A stretch of 64,000 nucleotides of DNA from positions 186,001 to 250,000 of the forward strand of contig NZ_RBXJ01000001.1 of the NCBI RefSeq assembly GCF_003635115.1, written 5' to 3'. The stretch is from Microbacterium sp. AG1240. Its GTDB lineage: Bacteria > Actinomycetota > Actinomycetes > Actinomycetales > Microbacteriaceae. A program made the translations under genes and the position numbers. A model generated the notes under the pieces. That model was not told where the DNA came from. It saw only the letters and a program-made list of their open reading frames with translations, and did no database searches. Each line of letters begins with the position of its first letter. The first letter of the stretch is position 1. Below, piece by piece: positions 1 to 8,051 of this stretch.

Positions 1-384
1 GAGAACCGTCGCACCGCCCCGATCCTCACGCAGCTCGCGGTGAAGTACGCGGGCCCGCACCAGGAGATCCGCCTGCTCTCGGGCGGCAACCAGCAGAAGG
101 TCGTCCTGGCGAAGTGGCTCGCCCGCGACACGCGCATCCTGCTCCTGGACGAGCCCACGCGCGGGCTCGACATCGGCGCCAAGGCCGATCTCTACCGGCA
201 GGTGCGCGAGCTGGCCGATCGCGGCGCCGCCGTGCTCGTGGCCTCGAGCGAGCTCGGCGAGCTCATGGCCAACGCGGACCGGATCGTGGTGCTGCACGAG
301 GGCCGGAACGTCGGCGAGTTCGACCCCCTCACCGACACCGAGGAACACATCAGTCACACCATCATCAGCGGGAAGGCAGCATGA
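1..384 (+). CDS. Sugar ABC transporter ATP-binding protein, C-terminal part
   Basis: This is the 3' end of a ribose/xylose-type (RbsA-like) ATPase that powers import of a sugar or nucleoside; the gene starts upstream of the window. Visible in the second nucleotide-binding domain are the signature LSGGNQQKV (the QQK form is characteristic of RbsA/XylG proteins), the Walker B stretch [11 protein letters not shown] and a D-loop/H-region ending in the VASSELGEL segment. The stop codon overlaps the ATG of the following permease (ATGA), so the two are translationally coupled. DeoC encoded just downstream suggests a deoxyribose, ribose or nucleoside substrate, but this is inference. Confidence 0.93.
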   Translation, partial: ENRRTAPILTQLAVKYAGPHQEIRLLSGGNQQKVVLAKWLARDTRILLLDEPTRGLDIGAKADLYRQVRELADRGAAVLVASSELGELMANADRIVVLHEGRNVGEFDPLTDTEEHISHTIISGKAA

Positions 385-1397
385 ACGAGACGACGACGTC
401 GCCGGCGGAGCCGACGACCACCACTGCGACAGCGCCATCGTGGCGCCAGCGGGGATCGACCTGGCTGATCAAGGGCAACCTCCTGATCGTCTTCGTCGTG
501 ATCTGCGCGATCGCGGCCCTGCTCAGCCCCGAGTTCCTCACCGCGCGCAACCTCGCCAATCTGCTTCAGCAGTCGAGCCTCACCGGCATCATCGCCGTGG
601 GCATGACCCTCGTGATCCTCACTTCGGGCATCGACCTCGCGGTCGGTTCAGTTGCGGCCCTCAGCGGAATGATCGTCGCGATCCTCCTCGACGGTGCCGT
701 ACCCATCCCGGTGGCGATCCTCGTCTCGCTGGCCGCGGGCGTCGGGATCGGCATGCTGATGGGCGCGGTGTCGGCCTGGATCCGCCTGCCGGCATTCATC
801 GTGACGCTGGCGGGGCTCACCGCGGTGCGGGGGTGGGCGTTCACGCTGACCGACGGACGCCCCGCCGGCAGCGGGCTTCCGGAGGGATTCACCATCATCG
901 GCGGCGGCTACCTCGGCATTCTGCCCCTGACCGGTGTGATCTTCATCGGGGTGACGCTGCTCACCGGGCTCATCCTGCGCTACACCACGTTCGGCGAGTA
1001 CATCTACGCGGTCGGCAGCAACGAGGAGGCGGCGCGACTGTCGGGCGTGCCGGTGAACCTCATCAAGATGGCCGTCTTCGGGTTCTCGGGGCTGACGGCG
1101 GCGCTCGCCGGAGTGCTGCTGACCAGTCGCCTCACGATCGGTCAGCCCACCGCGTTCCAGGGCGCAGAGCTCGACGCGATCGCTGCGGTGGTGCTGGGTG
1201 GTACGAGCCTGTTCGGCGGACGCGGCGGGGTCGGTGGAACCTTCATCGCCGTGCTGCTGCTGTCGGTTCTGAAGAACCTGTTCAACCTCATGGGCATCGG
1301 GTCGTTCGTGCAGATGATCGCCACCGGCGTCATCCTCGTGCTCGCACTCGTGCTGAACAAACTGCTGGACAGTCGCGCACTCGCCGCGGCTCGTTGA
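381..1397 (+). CDS. Sugar ABC transporter permease (RbsC/BPD_transp_2 family)
   Basis: A 338-residue inner-membrane permease of the ribose/galactoside branch. After a soluble Thr-rich N-terminus of about 35 residues there are eight to ten hydrophobic segments. The family signature is clear: [17 protein letters not shown] near the first third, the [15 protein letters not shown] cytoplasmic loop that contacts the ATPase, and [15 protein letters not shown] near the end. The start ATG overlaps the upstream ATPase stop. Only 16 bases separate it from deoC, so all three genes are probably one operon. The solute-binding protein must lie outside the window. Confidence 0.93.
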   Translation: MNETTTSPAEPTTTTATAPSWRQRGSTWLIKGNLLIVFVVICAIAALLSPEFLTARNLANLLQQSSLTGIIAVGMTLVILTSGIDLAVGSVAALSGMIVAILLDGAVPIPVAILVSLAAGVGIGMLMGAVSAWIRLPAFIVTLAGLTAVRGWAFTLTDGRPAGSGLPEGFTIIGGGYLGILPLTGVIFIGVTLLTGLILRYTTFGEYIYAVGSNEEAARLSGVPVNLIKMAVFGFSGLTAALAGVLLTSRLTIGQPTAFQGAELDAIAAVVLGGTSLFGGRGGVGGTFIAVLLLSVLKNLFNLMGIGSFVQMIATGVILVLALVLNKLLDSRALAAAR

Positions 1398-1413
1398 TTC
1401 GATCGGAGAAACG

Positions 1414-2076
1414 ATGACCACCTCGCTCGCACGTTACGTCGACCACACCCTGCTCAAGCCCGAGGCGACCCGCGACGACGTCGCCGCGCTGATCGCGGAG
1501 GGCGCCGCGCTCGGCACGTACAGCGTGTGCCTGTCTCCGTCTGTCCTTCCCGTCGATCTGCCGGAGGGGCTCAAGCTCGCCGTCGTCGTGGGCTTCCCGA
1601 GCGGAAAGCATCATTCCGAGATCAAGGCCGCCGAAGCCCGACTGGCCGTCGCTCAGGGCGCCCACGAGATCGACATGGTGATCGACGTGGGTGCCGCTCT
1701 CGAGGGGCGCTTCGCCGACGTCGAGGCGGACATCCGCGCGGTGCGGGAAGCGGCCGTGTCGCCGACGGTGTTGAAGGTCATCATCGAGTCGGCCGCGCTC
1801 CCCGACGAGGCCATCGTGGGCGCCTGCCGGGCCGCGGAGGCGGCCGGGGCCGACTTCGTCAAGACATCGACCGGGTTCCACCCCAGCGGCGGTGCCACGG
1901 TGCACGCCGTGGAGCTCATGAAGCAGACCGTCGGCGATCGCCTCGAGGTGAAGGCCTCGGGCGGTATCCGCACGCGCGCCGACGCGGAGGCGATGATCGC
2001 GGCGGGCGCTTCGCGCCTCGGCCTCTCGAGCACGCGCACGATCGTCGAGGACGGTGTCGCCGGGTCAGGCTACTGA
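1414..2076 (+). CDS. deoC: Deoxyribose-phosphate aldolase
   Basis: A cytosolic 220-residue class I aldolase that cleaves 2-deoxyribose-5-phosphate to glyceraldehyde-3-phosphate and acetaldehyde. Family hallmarks are present: [11 protein letters not shown] at the N-terminus, VVGFPSGKH in place of the usual GFPxG, the EIDMVIDVG strand, VLKVIIESA, the Schiff-base region [15 protein letters not shown] with the reactive lysine, and VKASGGIRT. The second motif reads SVCLSP instead of the common SVCVNP. An AGAAACG stretch before the ATG is a weak ribosome site. Its place directly behind the sugar permease suggests use of imported nucleoside or deoxyribose. Confidence 0.95.
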   Translation: MTTSLARYVDHTLLKPEATRDDVAALIAEGAALGTYSVCLSPSVLPVDLPEGLKLAVVVGFPSGKHHSEIKAAEARLAVAQGAHEIDMVIDVGAALEGRFADVEADIRAVREAAVSPTVLKVIIESAALPDEAIVGACRAAEAAGADFVKTSTGFHPSGGATVHAVELMKQTVGDRLEVKASGGIRTRADAEAMIAAGASRLGLSSTRTIVEDGVAGSGY

Positions 2077-2089
2077 CGCCGGACCCCCG

Positions 2090-3373
2090 TCACGGGGTGA
2101 CACCACCGGCGGCCTCGGCGAGATGCCGTGCGATCTCGCCGAGGGCGTCGTGCGTTGCCGCATCGGCGGCGATGCGCTGCGCCGCGGCGCGGTAGGAGCG
2201 GTCGTTGAGGATCGATGCGACCGCGGACCCGACGGACGCAGCATCCGGCGTTCCGGTGCGGAGGTCGATTCCGGCTCCGGTCCAGCCGACACGGGCCGCG
2301 ACCTCGGGTTTGTCCTCGGTGCCGCCCGCGACGACGAGGGGGACGCCGGCGGCGAGGCTTGCCTGCACCCCGCCGTATCCGCCGTTCGTGACGACGACGT
2401 CGACACGGGGGAGGAGCGCGTCGTAGTCGAGGTAGCTCGCCGCGTAGGCGTTGCGCGGAAGGGGGCCGATGGCTTCGACCTCGCGTCCGCCCGCGGTCAC
2501 CACCACGGCCACGTGGCGATCGGCGAGGGCGTCGAGGGTGGGGCGCACCAGCCGACCGAAGTCGTGGTTGTCGATCGTCCCCTGGGTCACGTGCACGACC
2601 GGGCGTTCGCCGTCGAGCTCTCCCCACCAGGAGGGGCGACGGGAGATCGTGGCATTCTGCGGCAGGACGCCGACGAAGCGGGTGTTGGGGGCGAGATCGG
2701 TGCGGGGATACTCGAGGGCCGCCGGGCCCGTCTGCAGGAACCGGTCGTAGTGACGGGAGGCGTCCATGATGAACCCGCGCAGTTCGGCGCCGGTGGCGGC
2801 GAAGGCGCGGGCGCCGGCTCGTTGCGTCGGCGCGAAGACGACGCGCCGCGCCGCGGCGCCCATGGCGGCGTACCTCAGCCGGTCGAACCGGCCGCGGGGA
2901 GGGGGAAGAGCGAGACCGTAGGGAGCGACATCGCGCGAGGTCTGACTGAGGGGCGTCACCCCCAGCGCCAGGATGGGTGGGCGGTCATCCGTCTGCGCGA
3001 TGAGGGGCAGCACTCCGGCGAAGGCGCCGTCGACGAGTACCGCATCGGGCCGCAGGGCTTCGATCAGCGGACGAATCGATCGGTACTGGTCGGGGATCGT
3101 CTCGACGAAGATGGTGCGGATGTCGTACTCGGCTCGTCGGACGCCACGGTAGCGCGCACCGTCGGGCAGGTATGTGTCGGGCCGTCGATCGTCGTAGTCG
3201 GCGGTCCCGGTCAGCGCCCGGTGCTCCGCCCCGGCGCCCTCGACCTGCGACGAGAACCGGCTTCCGGTCAGGACGACGACCCGATGCCCTCGTGCGACGA
3301 GGTGCCCGGCGACGCTCAGGATCGGACCGGCGTGCCCGTGGATCGGATTCGCCGCGAGAAGATAGGTGGCCAC
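2090..3373 (-). CDS. MGT-family (UDP-glycosyltransferase-like) glycosyltransferase
   Basis: A 427-residue GT-B fold enzyme related to macrolide glycosyltransferases and UGTs. The N-terminal acceptor domain begins with the typical PIHGHAGPILSVAGHLVARGH stretch around residues 10-30. The C-terminal nucleotide-sugar domain carries VDVVVTNGGYGGVQASLAAGVPLVV, the counterpart of the HxGxGT signature, although the His is replaced by Asn as in several family members. A GGGGGA ribosome site lies eight bases before the GTG start. It is divergent from a TetR regulator with a shared palindrome between them. This suggests an inducible role in modifying a small hydrophobic molecule, perhaps an antibiotic; the substrate is unknown. 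Confidence 0.88.
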   Translation of the reverse strand: MATYLLAANPIHGHAGPILSVAGHLVARGHRVVVLTGSRFSSQVEGAGAEHRALTGTADYDDRRPDTYLPDGARYRGVRRAEYDIRTIFVETIPDQYRSIRPLIEALRPDAVLVDGAFAGVLPLIAQTDDRPPILALGVTPLSQTSRDVAPYGLALPPPRGRFDRLRYAAMGAAARRVVFAPTQRAGARAFAATGAELRGFIMDASRHYDRFLQTGPAALEYPRTDLAPNTRFVGVLPQNATISRRPSWWGELDGERPVVHVTQGTIDNHDFGRLVRPTLDALADRHVAVVVTAGGREVEAIGPLPRNAYAASYLDYDALLPRVDVVVTNGGYGGVQASLAAGVPLVVAGGTEDKPEVAARVGWTGAGIDLRTGTPDAASVGSAVASILNDRSYRAAAQRIAADAATHDALGEIARHLAEAAGGVTP

Positions 3374-3398
3374 CGCGTACTCCCCCGTAAAGTTTCGT

Positions 3399-3413
3399 TA
3401 GATGCAGACTCTA
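3399..3413. promoter_or_regulatory. Candidate TetR operator, TAGA-N7-TCTA
   Basis: A 15-base palindrome in the 60-base gap between the divergent glycosyltransferase and TetR genes. The same TAGA-N7-TCTA geometry recurs at 4083-4097 just after the TetR gene. Both are inferred to be sites for the regulator encoded between them. Confidence 0.5.
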
Positions 3414-3433
3414 GCCATAAATGGAAGGTCGTT

Positions 3434-4081
3434 GTGACGCCGAGAACGTATTCCTCGCCGGTGCGGCAGGCCGAGGCCGCCCGAACCCGCGCGGCCATCG
3501 TCGACGCGGCGGCTGCGCTGTTCTCCCGCGACGGGTATCCCGCGACCACGATGACCTCGATCGCTCGCGAGGCCGGCGTCTCGGTGCAGTCGGTGCGCCT
3601 GGCGGGCACCAAAGCCGCCCTGCTCATCGCCGCGTTCGAGCGCACCTTCGCCGGCGACGAGGGGCGGCACAGCCTGTCGGAGCGGCCGGAGATGGCCGAG
3701 ATCATGGCGCGCCCCGACAGCGCCGATGCGCTGCGCGGCTGGCTCGACTACGTCGCCGAAGCCAACCGGCGCACCGCGGGGCTCACGCAGGCCATGGCCG
3801 TGGCTGCCGAGACCGATTCCGTCGCTCGCGCCGCCGTCGCCGACCTGGACGCCCGTCGCCGTGCCGACATCGGTCTCGCCGCGCGATGGGCTCGGGAGCG
3901 CGGGATGCTGTCGACCGGGGCGGTCGAGGAGGCCACCGACGAGCTCAACCATCTCGTCGGTCCGGAGACGTATGACTTCTTCGTGAGACGGTCGGGGTGG
4001 GATGACCAGCGGTACCGCGCGTGGATGGAACGGGCGCTCGCGAGCCTCATCGAACGATGGAGCGGTCCGTCCACTAATTGA
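3434..4081 (+). CDS. TetR/AcrR-family transcriptional regulator
   Basis: A 215-residue one-component repressor. The N-terminal helix-turn-helix occupies roughly residues 12-58, with the pattern TRAAIVDAAAALFSRDGYPATTMTSIAREAGVS followed by VQSVRLAGTKAALL. The usual YYHF of the recognition helix region is replaced by QSVRLAGTK, as in a common actinobacterial subgroup. The GTG start is chosen because GGAAGG lies six bases upstream; the open frame continues far upstream only as antisense to the glycosyltransferase. Matching palindromes before and after the gene suggest control of both neighbours and of itself. The ligand is unknown. Confidence 0.9.
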   Translation: MTPRTYSSPVRQAEAARTRAAIVDAAAALFSRDGYPATTMTSIAREAGVSVQSVRLAGTKAALLIAAFERTFAGDEGRHSLSERPEMAEIMARPDSADALRGWLDYVAEANRRTAGLTQAMAVAAETDSVARAAVADLDARRRADIGLAARWARERGMLSTGAVEEATDELNHLVGPETYDFFVRRSGWDDQRYRAWMERALASLIERWSGPSTN

Positions 4082-4082
4082 C

Positions 4083-4097
4083 TAGACGATGTGTCTA
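4083..4097. promoter_or_regulatory. Candidate TetR operator, TAGAC-N5-GTCTA
   Basis: A perfect 5+5 inverted repeat around a 5-base spacer. It overlaps a TTGACT -35-like box at 4078-4083 and precedes the membrane-protein gene at 4120. It matches the palindrome at 3399-3413 in length and half-sites. Confidence 0.5.
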
Positions 4098-4119
4098 ATG
4101 AACTGCTAGCGTGCGCTTT

Positions 4120-4584
4120 ATGAGACTTCTCGCGTGGTGGTTCCGCATCGTCGGACTCGTCTACGTGGCGCTCGGCGTCACGTTCATCCCCGTCCTCAAC
4201 ACGGGCCGGGTCGATGTCCTCGTGCCCGGGTTCGACGCGGCACGGGGAGGCCCGGCGTGGAACGGGTTCGTCGACGTCACCTTCATGTTCGGGCTCGAGG
4301 AGATCGTGCTCGGCGCGTTCCTGGTCTTCGCCTCGTTCCGACCACGGTGGTGGGAGCCGCTGGTCTGGCTGCTCGTGGCGTTGTCGGTCGTGCGAGGTGT
4401 CGGACATGACGTGTACATGATCGCGAGCGGCTACTCGCCGGGAAGCTACGTCGCCTTCGCAGCCTTCCACCTGGTTCTGATCACGACGGGCGTGCTGTTC
4501 CTCCGGCGGTGGCAGCGTCGCGCTCGTCGTGCGCCCGCGACGCCCGCAGCATCCGCCCGTCCGACGGCGGCCGCGGGCTGGTGA
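4120..4584 (+). CDS. Small four-helix membrane protein (BphX/DUF4345-like)
   Basis: A 154-residue integral membrane protein of unknown function. Four hydrophobic segments are visible, at about residues 5-27, 50-70, 78-95 and 108-128, followed by an Arg/Ala/Pro-rich cytoplasmic tail. The conserved-looking stretch WEPLVWLLVALSVVRGVGHDVYM resembles BphX-like or DUF4345-type proteins. ATG 4120 is preferred over GTG 4111 because a TAGCGT -10 box (4107-4112) lies seven bases upstream, which fits a leaderless transcript. A TetR-type palindrome sits in its promoter, so it may be induced together with the glycosyltransferase. Confidence 0.75.
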   Translation: MRLLAWWFRIVGLVYVALGVTFIPVLNTGRVDVLVPGFDAARGGPAWNGFVDVTFMFGLEEIVLGAFLVFASFRPRWWEPLVWLLVALSVVRGVGHDVYMIASGYSPGSYVAFAAFHLVLITTGVLFLRRWQRRARRAPATPAASARPTAAAGW

Positions 4585-4586
4585 CC

Positions 4587-4629
4587 GGGCCGCGGGCGGC
4601 GCACCGTGGGGATGCGTCGCCCGCGGCCC
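4587..4629. terminator. Bidirectional stem-loop terminator
   Basis: GGGCCGCGGGCG and its exact complement CGCCCGCGGCCC form a 12-bp GC stem between two convergent genes. There is no U-run, as is common for actinobacterial terminators. Confidence 0.55.
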
Positions 4630-4664
4630 GCGCGGGAGGCCGGCGCGCCCGCGCGCGATGACGG

Positions 4665-5306
4665 CTAGCGCAGCTCGCGCGTGCGGTAGAGGCGGGTCGC
4701 CAGCAGCGCGCCGACCACGACACCGGCCAGCCCCAGGCCGACGCCCGCGCCGATCAGTTGCGTCGCAGAGGCCGAAACGCCGTCGGCGAGATCGACGAGA
4801 CCCAGCGCCTGGTTCAGCCACAGGAATGCGGCGATGGCGAGAGCCGGCGCGTAGGTGACGAGCCGCCCGCGCGCATAGCCGATACGGAACAGCACCGGCA
4901 GCTGCAGCGCCATGGCCAGGCCGATGAACGCGAATCCGGCGGCGAGCGCTACTCCCATCAGCTCGGCGGCGACCGTGTCGCCCCTCACGAGGGAGACGAC
5001 CGCGGTCGCGGCCAGGGCGATGGCCGCGGCGATCGCCGTGAAGACCAGGATCGCCAGAGTGCGGCCGAAGACCACACTGCCGCGCGACACCGGGAGGATG
5101 CCGTAGAGGGTCTCGAGTCGACCGCGCTCGTCGCCCAAGAAGGGGGCGGACAGCATGATCGACGCGACGAAGGCGGCCGCGACCACGGCCATGCCGGGAA
5201 CGGGCAGCACCGCCGCAACGACCACGATGAACGCGAGGGGGAGGATCGTCTGCTTGCGGGGGAGCCACGAAGCCAGGTCGAATCGGGCGAATTTCAGGAT
5301 CGTCAT
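4665..5306 (-). CDS. ABC-2 type transporter permease
   Basis: A 213-residue permease with five to six hydrophobic segments and a short cytoplasmic N-terminus (MTILKFARFDLASWLPRK). The loop LGDERGRLETLYGILPVSRGSVVFGR is typical of ABC-2 subunits of YtrC/BcrB type, in which a short amphipathic segment after the second helix reads as 'ETLY-ILPVSR'. The start ATG overlaps the stop of the ATPase gene (ATGA), so both are made from one mRNA. Together with the ATPase and the GntR regulator it forms a YtrAB-like export or envelope-stress unit. The exported substrate cannot be told from sequence. Confidence 0.85.
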   Translation of the reverse strand: MTILKFARFDLASWLPRKQTILPLAFIVVVAAVLPVPGMAVVAAAFVASIMLSAPFLGDERGRLETLYGILPVSRGSVVFGRTLAILVFTAIAAAIALAATAVVSLVRGDTVAAELMGVALAAGFAFIGLAMALQLPVLFRIGYARGRLVTYAPALAIAAFLWLNQALGLVDLADGVSASATQLIGAGVGLGLAGVVVGALLATRLYRTRELR

Positions 5307-6154
5307 GCTGCGCTCCGCTCGTGCTCGGTGGAGAGGTGGATGATGATGTCGTCGACGCTGGCCGCGTCGATGACGATGTCGGGGCCGAAGGCGCTGGTCT
5401 CGGAGACGTTGATCAATGCGGACCATTGCGGCCCGAGGCGCTGCACGCCGATCAGACCCCGGTCGGGATGCGGGCCGGAGCCGCGGGCGACCGCGTACTC
5501 GTCGCGCACGTCCGCCAGGGGGCCTCGGCGCGCGATGCGGCCGCCCACCAGGACGACGAGGTCGTCGGCGAGGTCGTCGAGGTCGGTCGTGATGTGGGTC
5601 GAGAACAGGGTCGCGTGGTCGGGATCGATCATGAACTCCCGGATGACGTCGCTGATCTCGCGACGCGAGGCCGGGTCGAGGCCACTGGATGGCTCGTCGA
5701 GGATCAACAGCTCCGGGCGTTGCGCCAGGGCGGTGGCGAGGGTGAGCGTGATGCCCTGTCCCCGGGACAGCTCCCCCACGCGCCTGTTGCGCGGGACGGC
5801 GAAGCGCTCGAGCAGGTCGTCCATGCGCTGCTGGTCCCACCGGTCGTAGAACGGTGCCAGCCGGCGACCGATGCCGGCGACGCGCCAGTCGGGGGAGGCG
5901 GCCGGCTGATCGAGCACGACTCCGGTGCGTGCCAGCGCCGCCGGCGAGCCGGCGGGGAGCCCCATGATCTCGGCGGTGCCGGAGTCGGGCGTCACCAGCC
6001 CGAGAAGCGTGCGGATGAGGGTGGTCTTCCCCGCGCCGTTCGGGCCGACAAGACCGACGATCGCGCCGCGGGGGATGTCGAGCGAGATGTCGGTGAGCGC
6101 GAAGGAGCGGCGGCGGATGGCCACATCATCGAGGCGTGCCATGGTGTCAGTCAT
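5303..6154 (-). CDS. ABC transporter ATP-binding protein (YtrB/BcrA-like)
   Basis: A 283-residue cytoplasmic ATPase. Walker A is GPNGAGKTT at about residue 38. The signature region reads LSRGQGITL, where the usual LSGGQ is altered to LSRGQ as in the YtrB group. Walker B is LLILDEPSSGLD, and the switch His sits in LFSTHITTDLDDLADD. The C-terminal 70 residues form the regulatory extension common in this family. It overlaps the upstream GntR gene by eight bases and the downstream permease by four, indicating tight coupling in one GntR-controlled operon. Confidence 0.92.
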   Translation of the reverse strand: MTDTMARLDDVAIRRRSFALTDISLDIPRGAIVGLVGPNGAGKTTLIRTLLGLVTPDSGTAEIMGLPAGSPAALARTGVVLDQPAASPDWRVAGIGRRLAPFYDRWDQQRMDDLLERFAVPRNRRVGELSRGQGITLTLATALAQRPELLILDEPSSGLDPASRREISDVIREFMIDPDHATLFSTHITTDLDDLADDLVVLVGGRIARRGPLADVRDEYAVARGSGPHPDRGLIGVQRLGPQWSALINVSETSAFGPDIVIDAASVDDIIIHLSTEHERSAA

Positions 6155-6524
6155 GTGTTCTCCAGACGTCGTCGAGGAGTCGATGGATGTCGTCGATGTC
6201 GAGCTGCGCGTGGTGGGCGGCGATGCGGAGGTCGCGGAGCGCAGCGTCCACGCGATGTCGTAGCGCGGTCGTCGCGAGATCGGAGTCGACCTCGCGCACG
6301 ACGAACCCGCGGCCGTGTTCGTTCTTCACCAGGCCCTCCGCGACCAGGTCGTTGTAGGCGCGCGTGATGGTGATCACGCTGACGCGCAGGTCGGCCGCCA
6401 GGTGGCGAAGCGAGGGCAGGGTCGTTCCGGCGGCCGTCTCTCCGGACAGGATGGCCGTCCGCACCTGCGTCTTGATCTGTTCGTAGATCGGCGCCGCGGT
6501 GTCGGTGGAGATGATGATCTTCAC
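6147..6524 (-). CDS. GntR-family regulator, YtrA subfamily
   Basis: A 125-residue repressor with the short effector domain typical of YtrA-type GntR proteins. The winged helix covers residues 12-80: PIYEQIKTQVRTAILSGE, LPSLRHLAADLRVSVITITRAYNDL, then EGLVKNEHGRGFVV. GTG 6524 is chosen because GGGAG lies four bases upstream. The longer frame would place codons inside the TGTATATATACA palindrome that is the likely operator and promoter. It leads the ATPase/permease operon and presumably represses it until cell-envelope or antibiotic stress, by analogy with ytr loci. Confidence 0.9.
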   Translation of the reverse strand: MKIIISTDTAAPIYEQIKTQVRTAILSGETAAGTTLPSLRHLAADLRVSVITITRAYNDLVAEGLVKNEHGRGFVVREVDSDLATTALRHRVDAALRDLRIAAHHAQLDIDDIHRLLDDVWRTHD

Positions 6525-6535
6525 GAGCTCCCTTC

Positions 6536-6547
6536 TGTATATATACA
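6536..6547. promoter_or_regulatory. GntR/YtrA-type operator TGTATATATACA
   Basis: A perfect 12-base palindrome 12 bases before the GTG of the GntR gene. It also supplies a TATATA -10-like box on the minus strand. It is AT-rich in an otherwise GC-rich setting, which makes autoregulation likely. Confidence 0.6.
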
Positions 6548-6888
6548 CAATAACAGTCTCGTCGTAGAGCGCCACCCCGGGGAACGATCAGGACGAGGAA
6601 TCGACCGCCCGCCTCCGTCGGATGGCCTGCGCCAGGCCCAGCGCACCAATGGCGAGGAGCAGGAGCGAGCCGATGCTCCGACGATCGCCTGACGGCCCTC
6701 GGGCAGCCCGCTCTCGATCCTCGAGGAGCGAAGACGGCGCCGTCCGTGCGCGGGGGCGGGTGGGCAGGTGCCCGGAGACGCCCCCGATCAGAGGCTATGA
6801 GTCCGACCCACGCGACCGGCGCCGATCGACAGATTGATCACCCGCGTTTCGCGGCCGGAGAGCACCGCTGGCGGGCCATCATGGCGGA
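6548..6888. other. Gene-free stretch with a possible cell-wall-anchor gene remnant
   Basis: No full gene is visible here. On the minus strand, ending at a TGA at 6588-6590, a short frame encodes a hydrophobic run (IGSLLLLAIGALGLAQAI) followed by RRRR. This resembles the end of an LPxTG surface protein. A partial LPEG-like motif lies just upstream but in another frame (about 6700-6710). This could be a frameshifted remnant, or chance. Confidence 0.25.
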
Positions 6889-7932
6889 TCAGCGTCGCAT
6901 CTCGTGCGCGTCGAGTGAGACGGTGCGGAAGCCCGCGTTGCCCATGGAGGAATCAGGCGTGTTCTGCGACCTCGCCGAATTCCGGTAGCGATTGCAATAT
7001 GAGATGTGGCACAGGTAGCTGCCGCCGCGGAGGACACGGACGTCTCCCGCTGCAGGGCCCGGGGGGTTCGACGCGGGAGAGGCCCCGTAGTACGCCGCAT
7101 CGAACGCATCGGCGCACCACTCCCAGACATTGCCGACGCACTGCCAGAGACCGAAGCCGTTGGGCTCGTACGAGCGGGCGGGGGCGGTCGTCAGGTACCC
7201 GTCGTCCAGAGAGTTCGTTCGAGGGAACTCGCCCTGCCAGATGTTCGCTCGCCAGGCGCCGCCGACGCCGGGCTCGTCGTCGCCCCAGGGGTACTTCGCA
7301 CCGCCGAGACCGCCGCGCGCCGCGTACTCCCACTCGGCCTCGGTCGGCAGGCGGCGTCCCGCCCACGCGCAGTACGCCTGAGCGTCGTTCCACGACACGT
7401 GCACGGCCGGGTGCTCGCCGAGCCCTTCGAGCGAGGACTTCGGCCCTCCCGGGTGCGCCCAGTCGGCGCCGCGCACGCCCAGCCACCAGGGTGTTCCGGG
7501 CGGCTGACCCAAGATGTCCGCCGGTGAGGCGGCGAGCGCAAGGTGGAAGACGGCGGAGAACCCGAATCTCTCGGCCTCGGTGCGGTACCCGGTCGCGGCG
7601 ACGAACCGGGCGAACTCCTCGTTCGTCACCGTGGTCGCATCGATCGAGAACGTATCGATTGCGACCTCGTGGAGGGGGCTCTCGCCATCGCCCGGGTTGC
7701 GGTCGCCCGAAGAGTCACCCATCACGAACACCCCCGCGGGGATGCGCACCTGCGGCACGAGGCGTGTGCCGGAAGCGTCGGCATGCGGGACCGTCTGTTC
7801 GGCATCGCGCCGGCCGATCGAGAGCAGCGAGCCGCGCGGCGGTGCTCCGCACGCGCAGGCGCCCCCTGACTCGCTCGCGCATCCGGCGTCGGCTCTCCCA
7901 CTGTCGGATTCACGGTCATCCGGGCTGATCAT
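6889..7932 (-). CDS. Formylglycine-generating enzyme (sulfatase-activating)
   Basis: A 347-residue SUMF1/FGE protein that oxidises the active-site cysteine of sulfatases to C-alpha-formylglycine. The C-terminal block around residues 303-340 is very close to authentic aerobic FGEs: GGSYLCHISYC, RYR, then ARSQNTPDSS and GFRT. The two copper-binding active-site cysteines are Cys308 and Cys313, five apart as in the human enzyme. The substrate-groove motifs AVHVSWNDAQAYCAWAGRRLPTEAEWEYAARGG and VGNVWEWC are also present. The first 35 residues are Cys- and Gly-rich and not conserved-looking. Three Cys-type sulfatases nearby are its obvious clients. Confidence 0.95.
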   Translation of the reverse strand: MISPDDRESDSGRADAGCASESGGACACGAPPRGSLLSIGRRDAEQTVPHADASGTRLVPQVRIPAGVFVMGDSSGDRNPGDGESPLHEVAIDTFSIDATTVTNEEFARFVAATGYRTEAERFGFSAVFHLALAASPADILGQPPGTPWWLGVRGADWAHPGGPKSSLEGLGEHPAVHVSWNDAQAYCAWAGRRLPTEAEWEYAARGGLGGAKYPWGDDEPGVGGAWRANIWQGEFPRTNSLDDGYLTTAPARSYEPNGFGLWQCVGNVWEWCADAFDAAYYGASPASNPPGPAAGDVRVLRGGSYLCHISYCNRYRNSARSQNTPDSSMGNAGFRTVSLDAHEMRR

Positions 7933-7977
7933 CCCTCAATTCTAGGTCGCGCGCGAAGAGGAAGGGGTGGAGGATCC

Positions 7978-8005
7978 TTGACTCAAACGATTGAATCGAT
8001 AGTCT
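7978..8005 (+). promoter_or_regulatory. LacI-gene promoter with embedded operator
   Basis: TTGACT (7978-7983) and TAGTCT (8000-8005) are spaced by 16 bases and precede the LacI-family gene. Between them lies TCAAACGATTGA (7983-7994), a LacI-type palindrome with the central CG. Its core CAANCGNTTG recurs at 14852-14861. Confidence 0.6.
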
Positions 8006-8051
8006 GAGTCCGTCGCATCAGGGCGGCGAGACAGTGGCGGGAGGGCGCGCA

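Noticed and set aside
2054..3433. Long open frame joined to the front of the TetR gene
   Set aside because: It is antisense to the glycosyltransferase. The TetR homology starts at the GTG at 3434, which has its own ribosome site.
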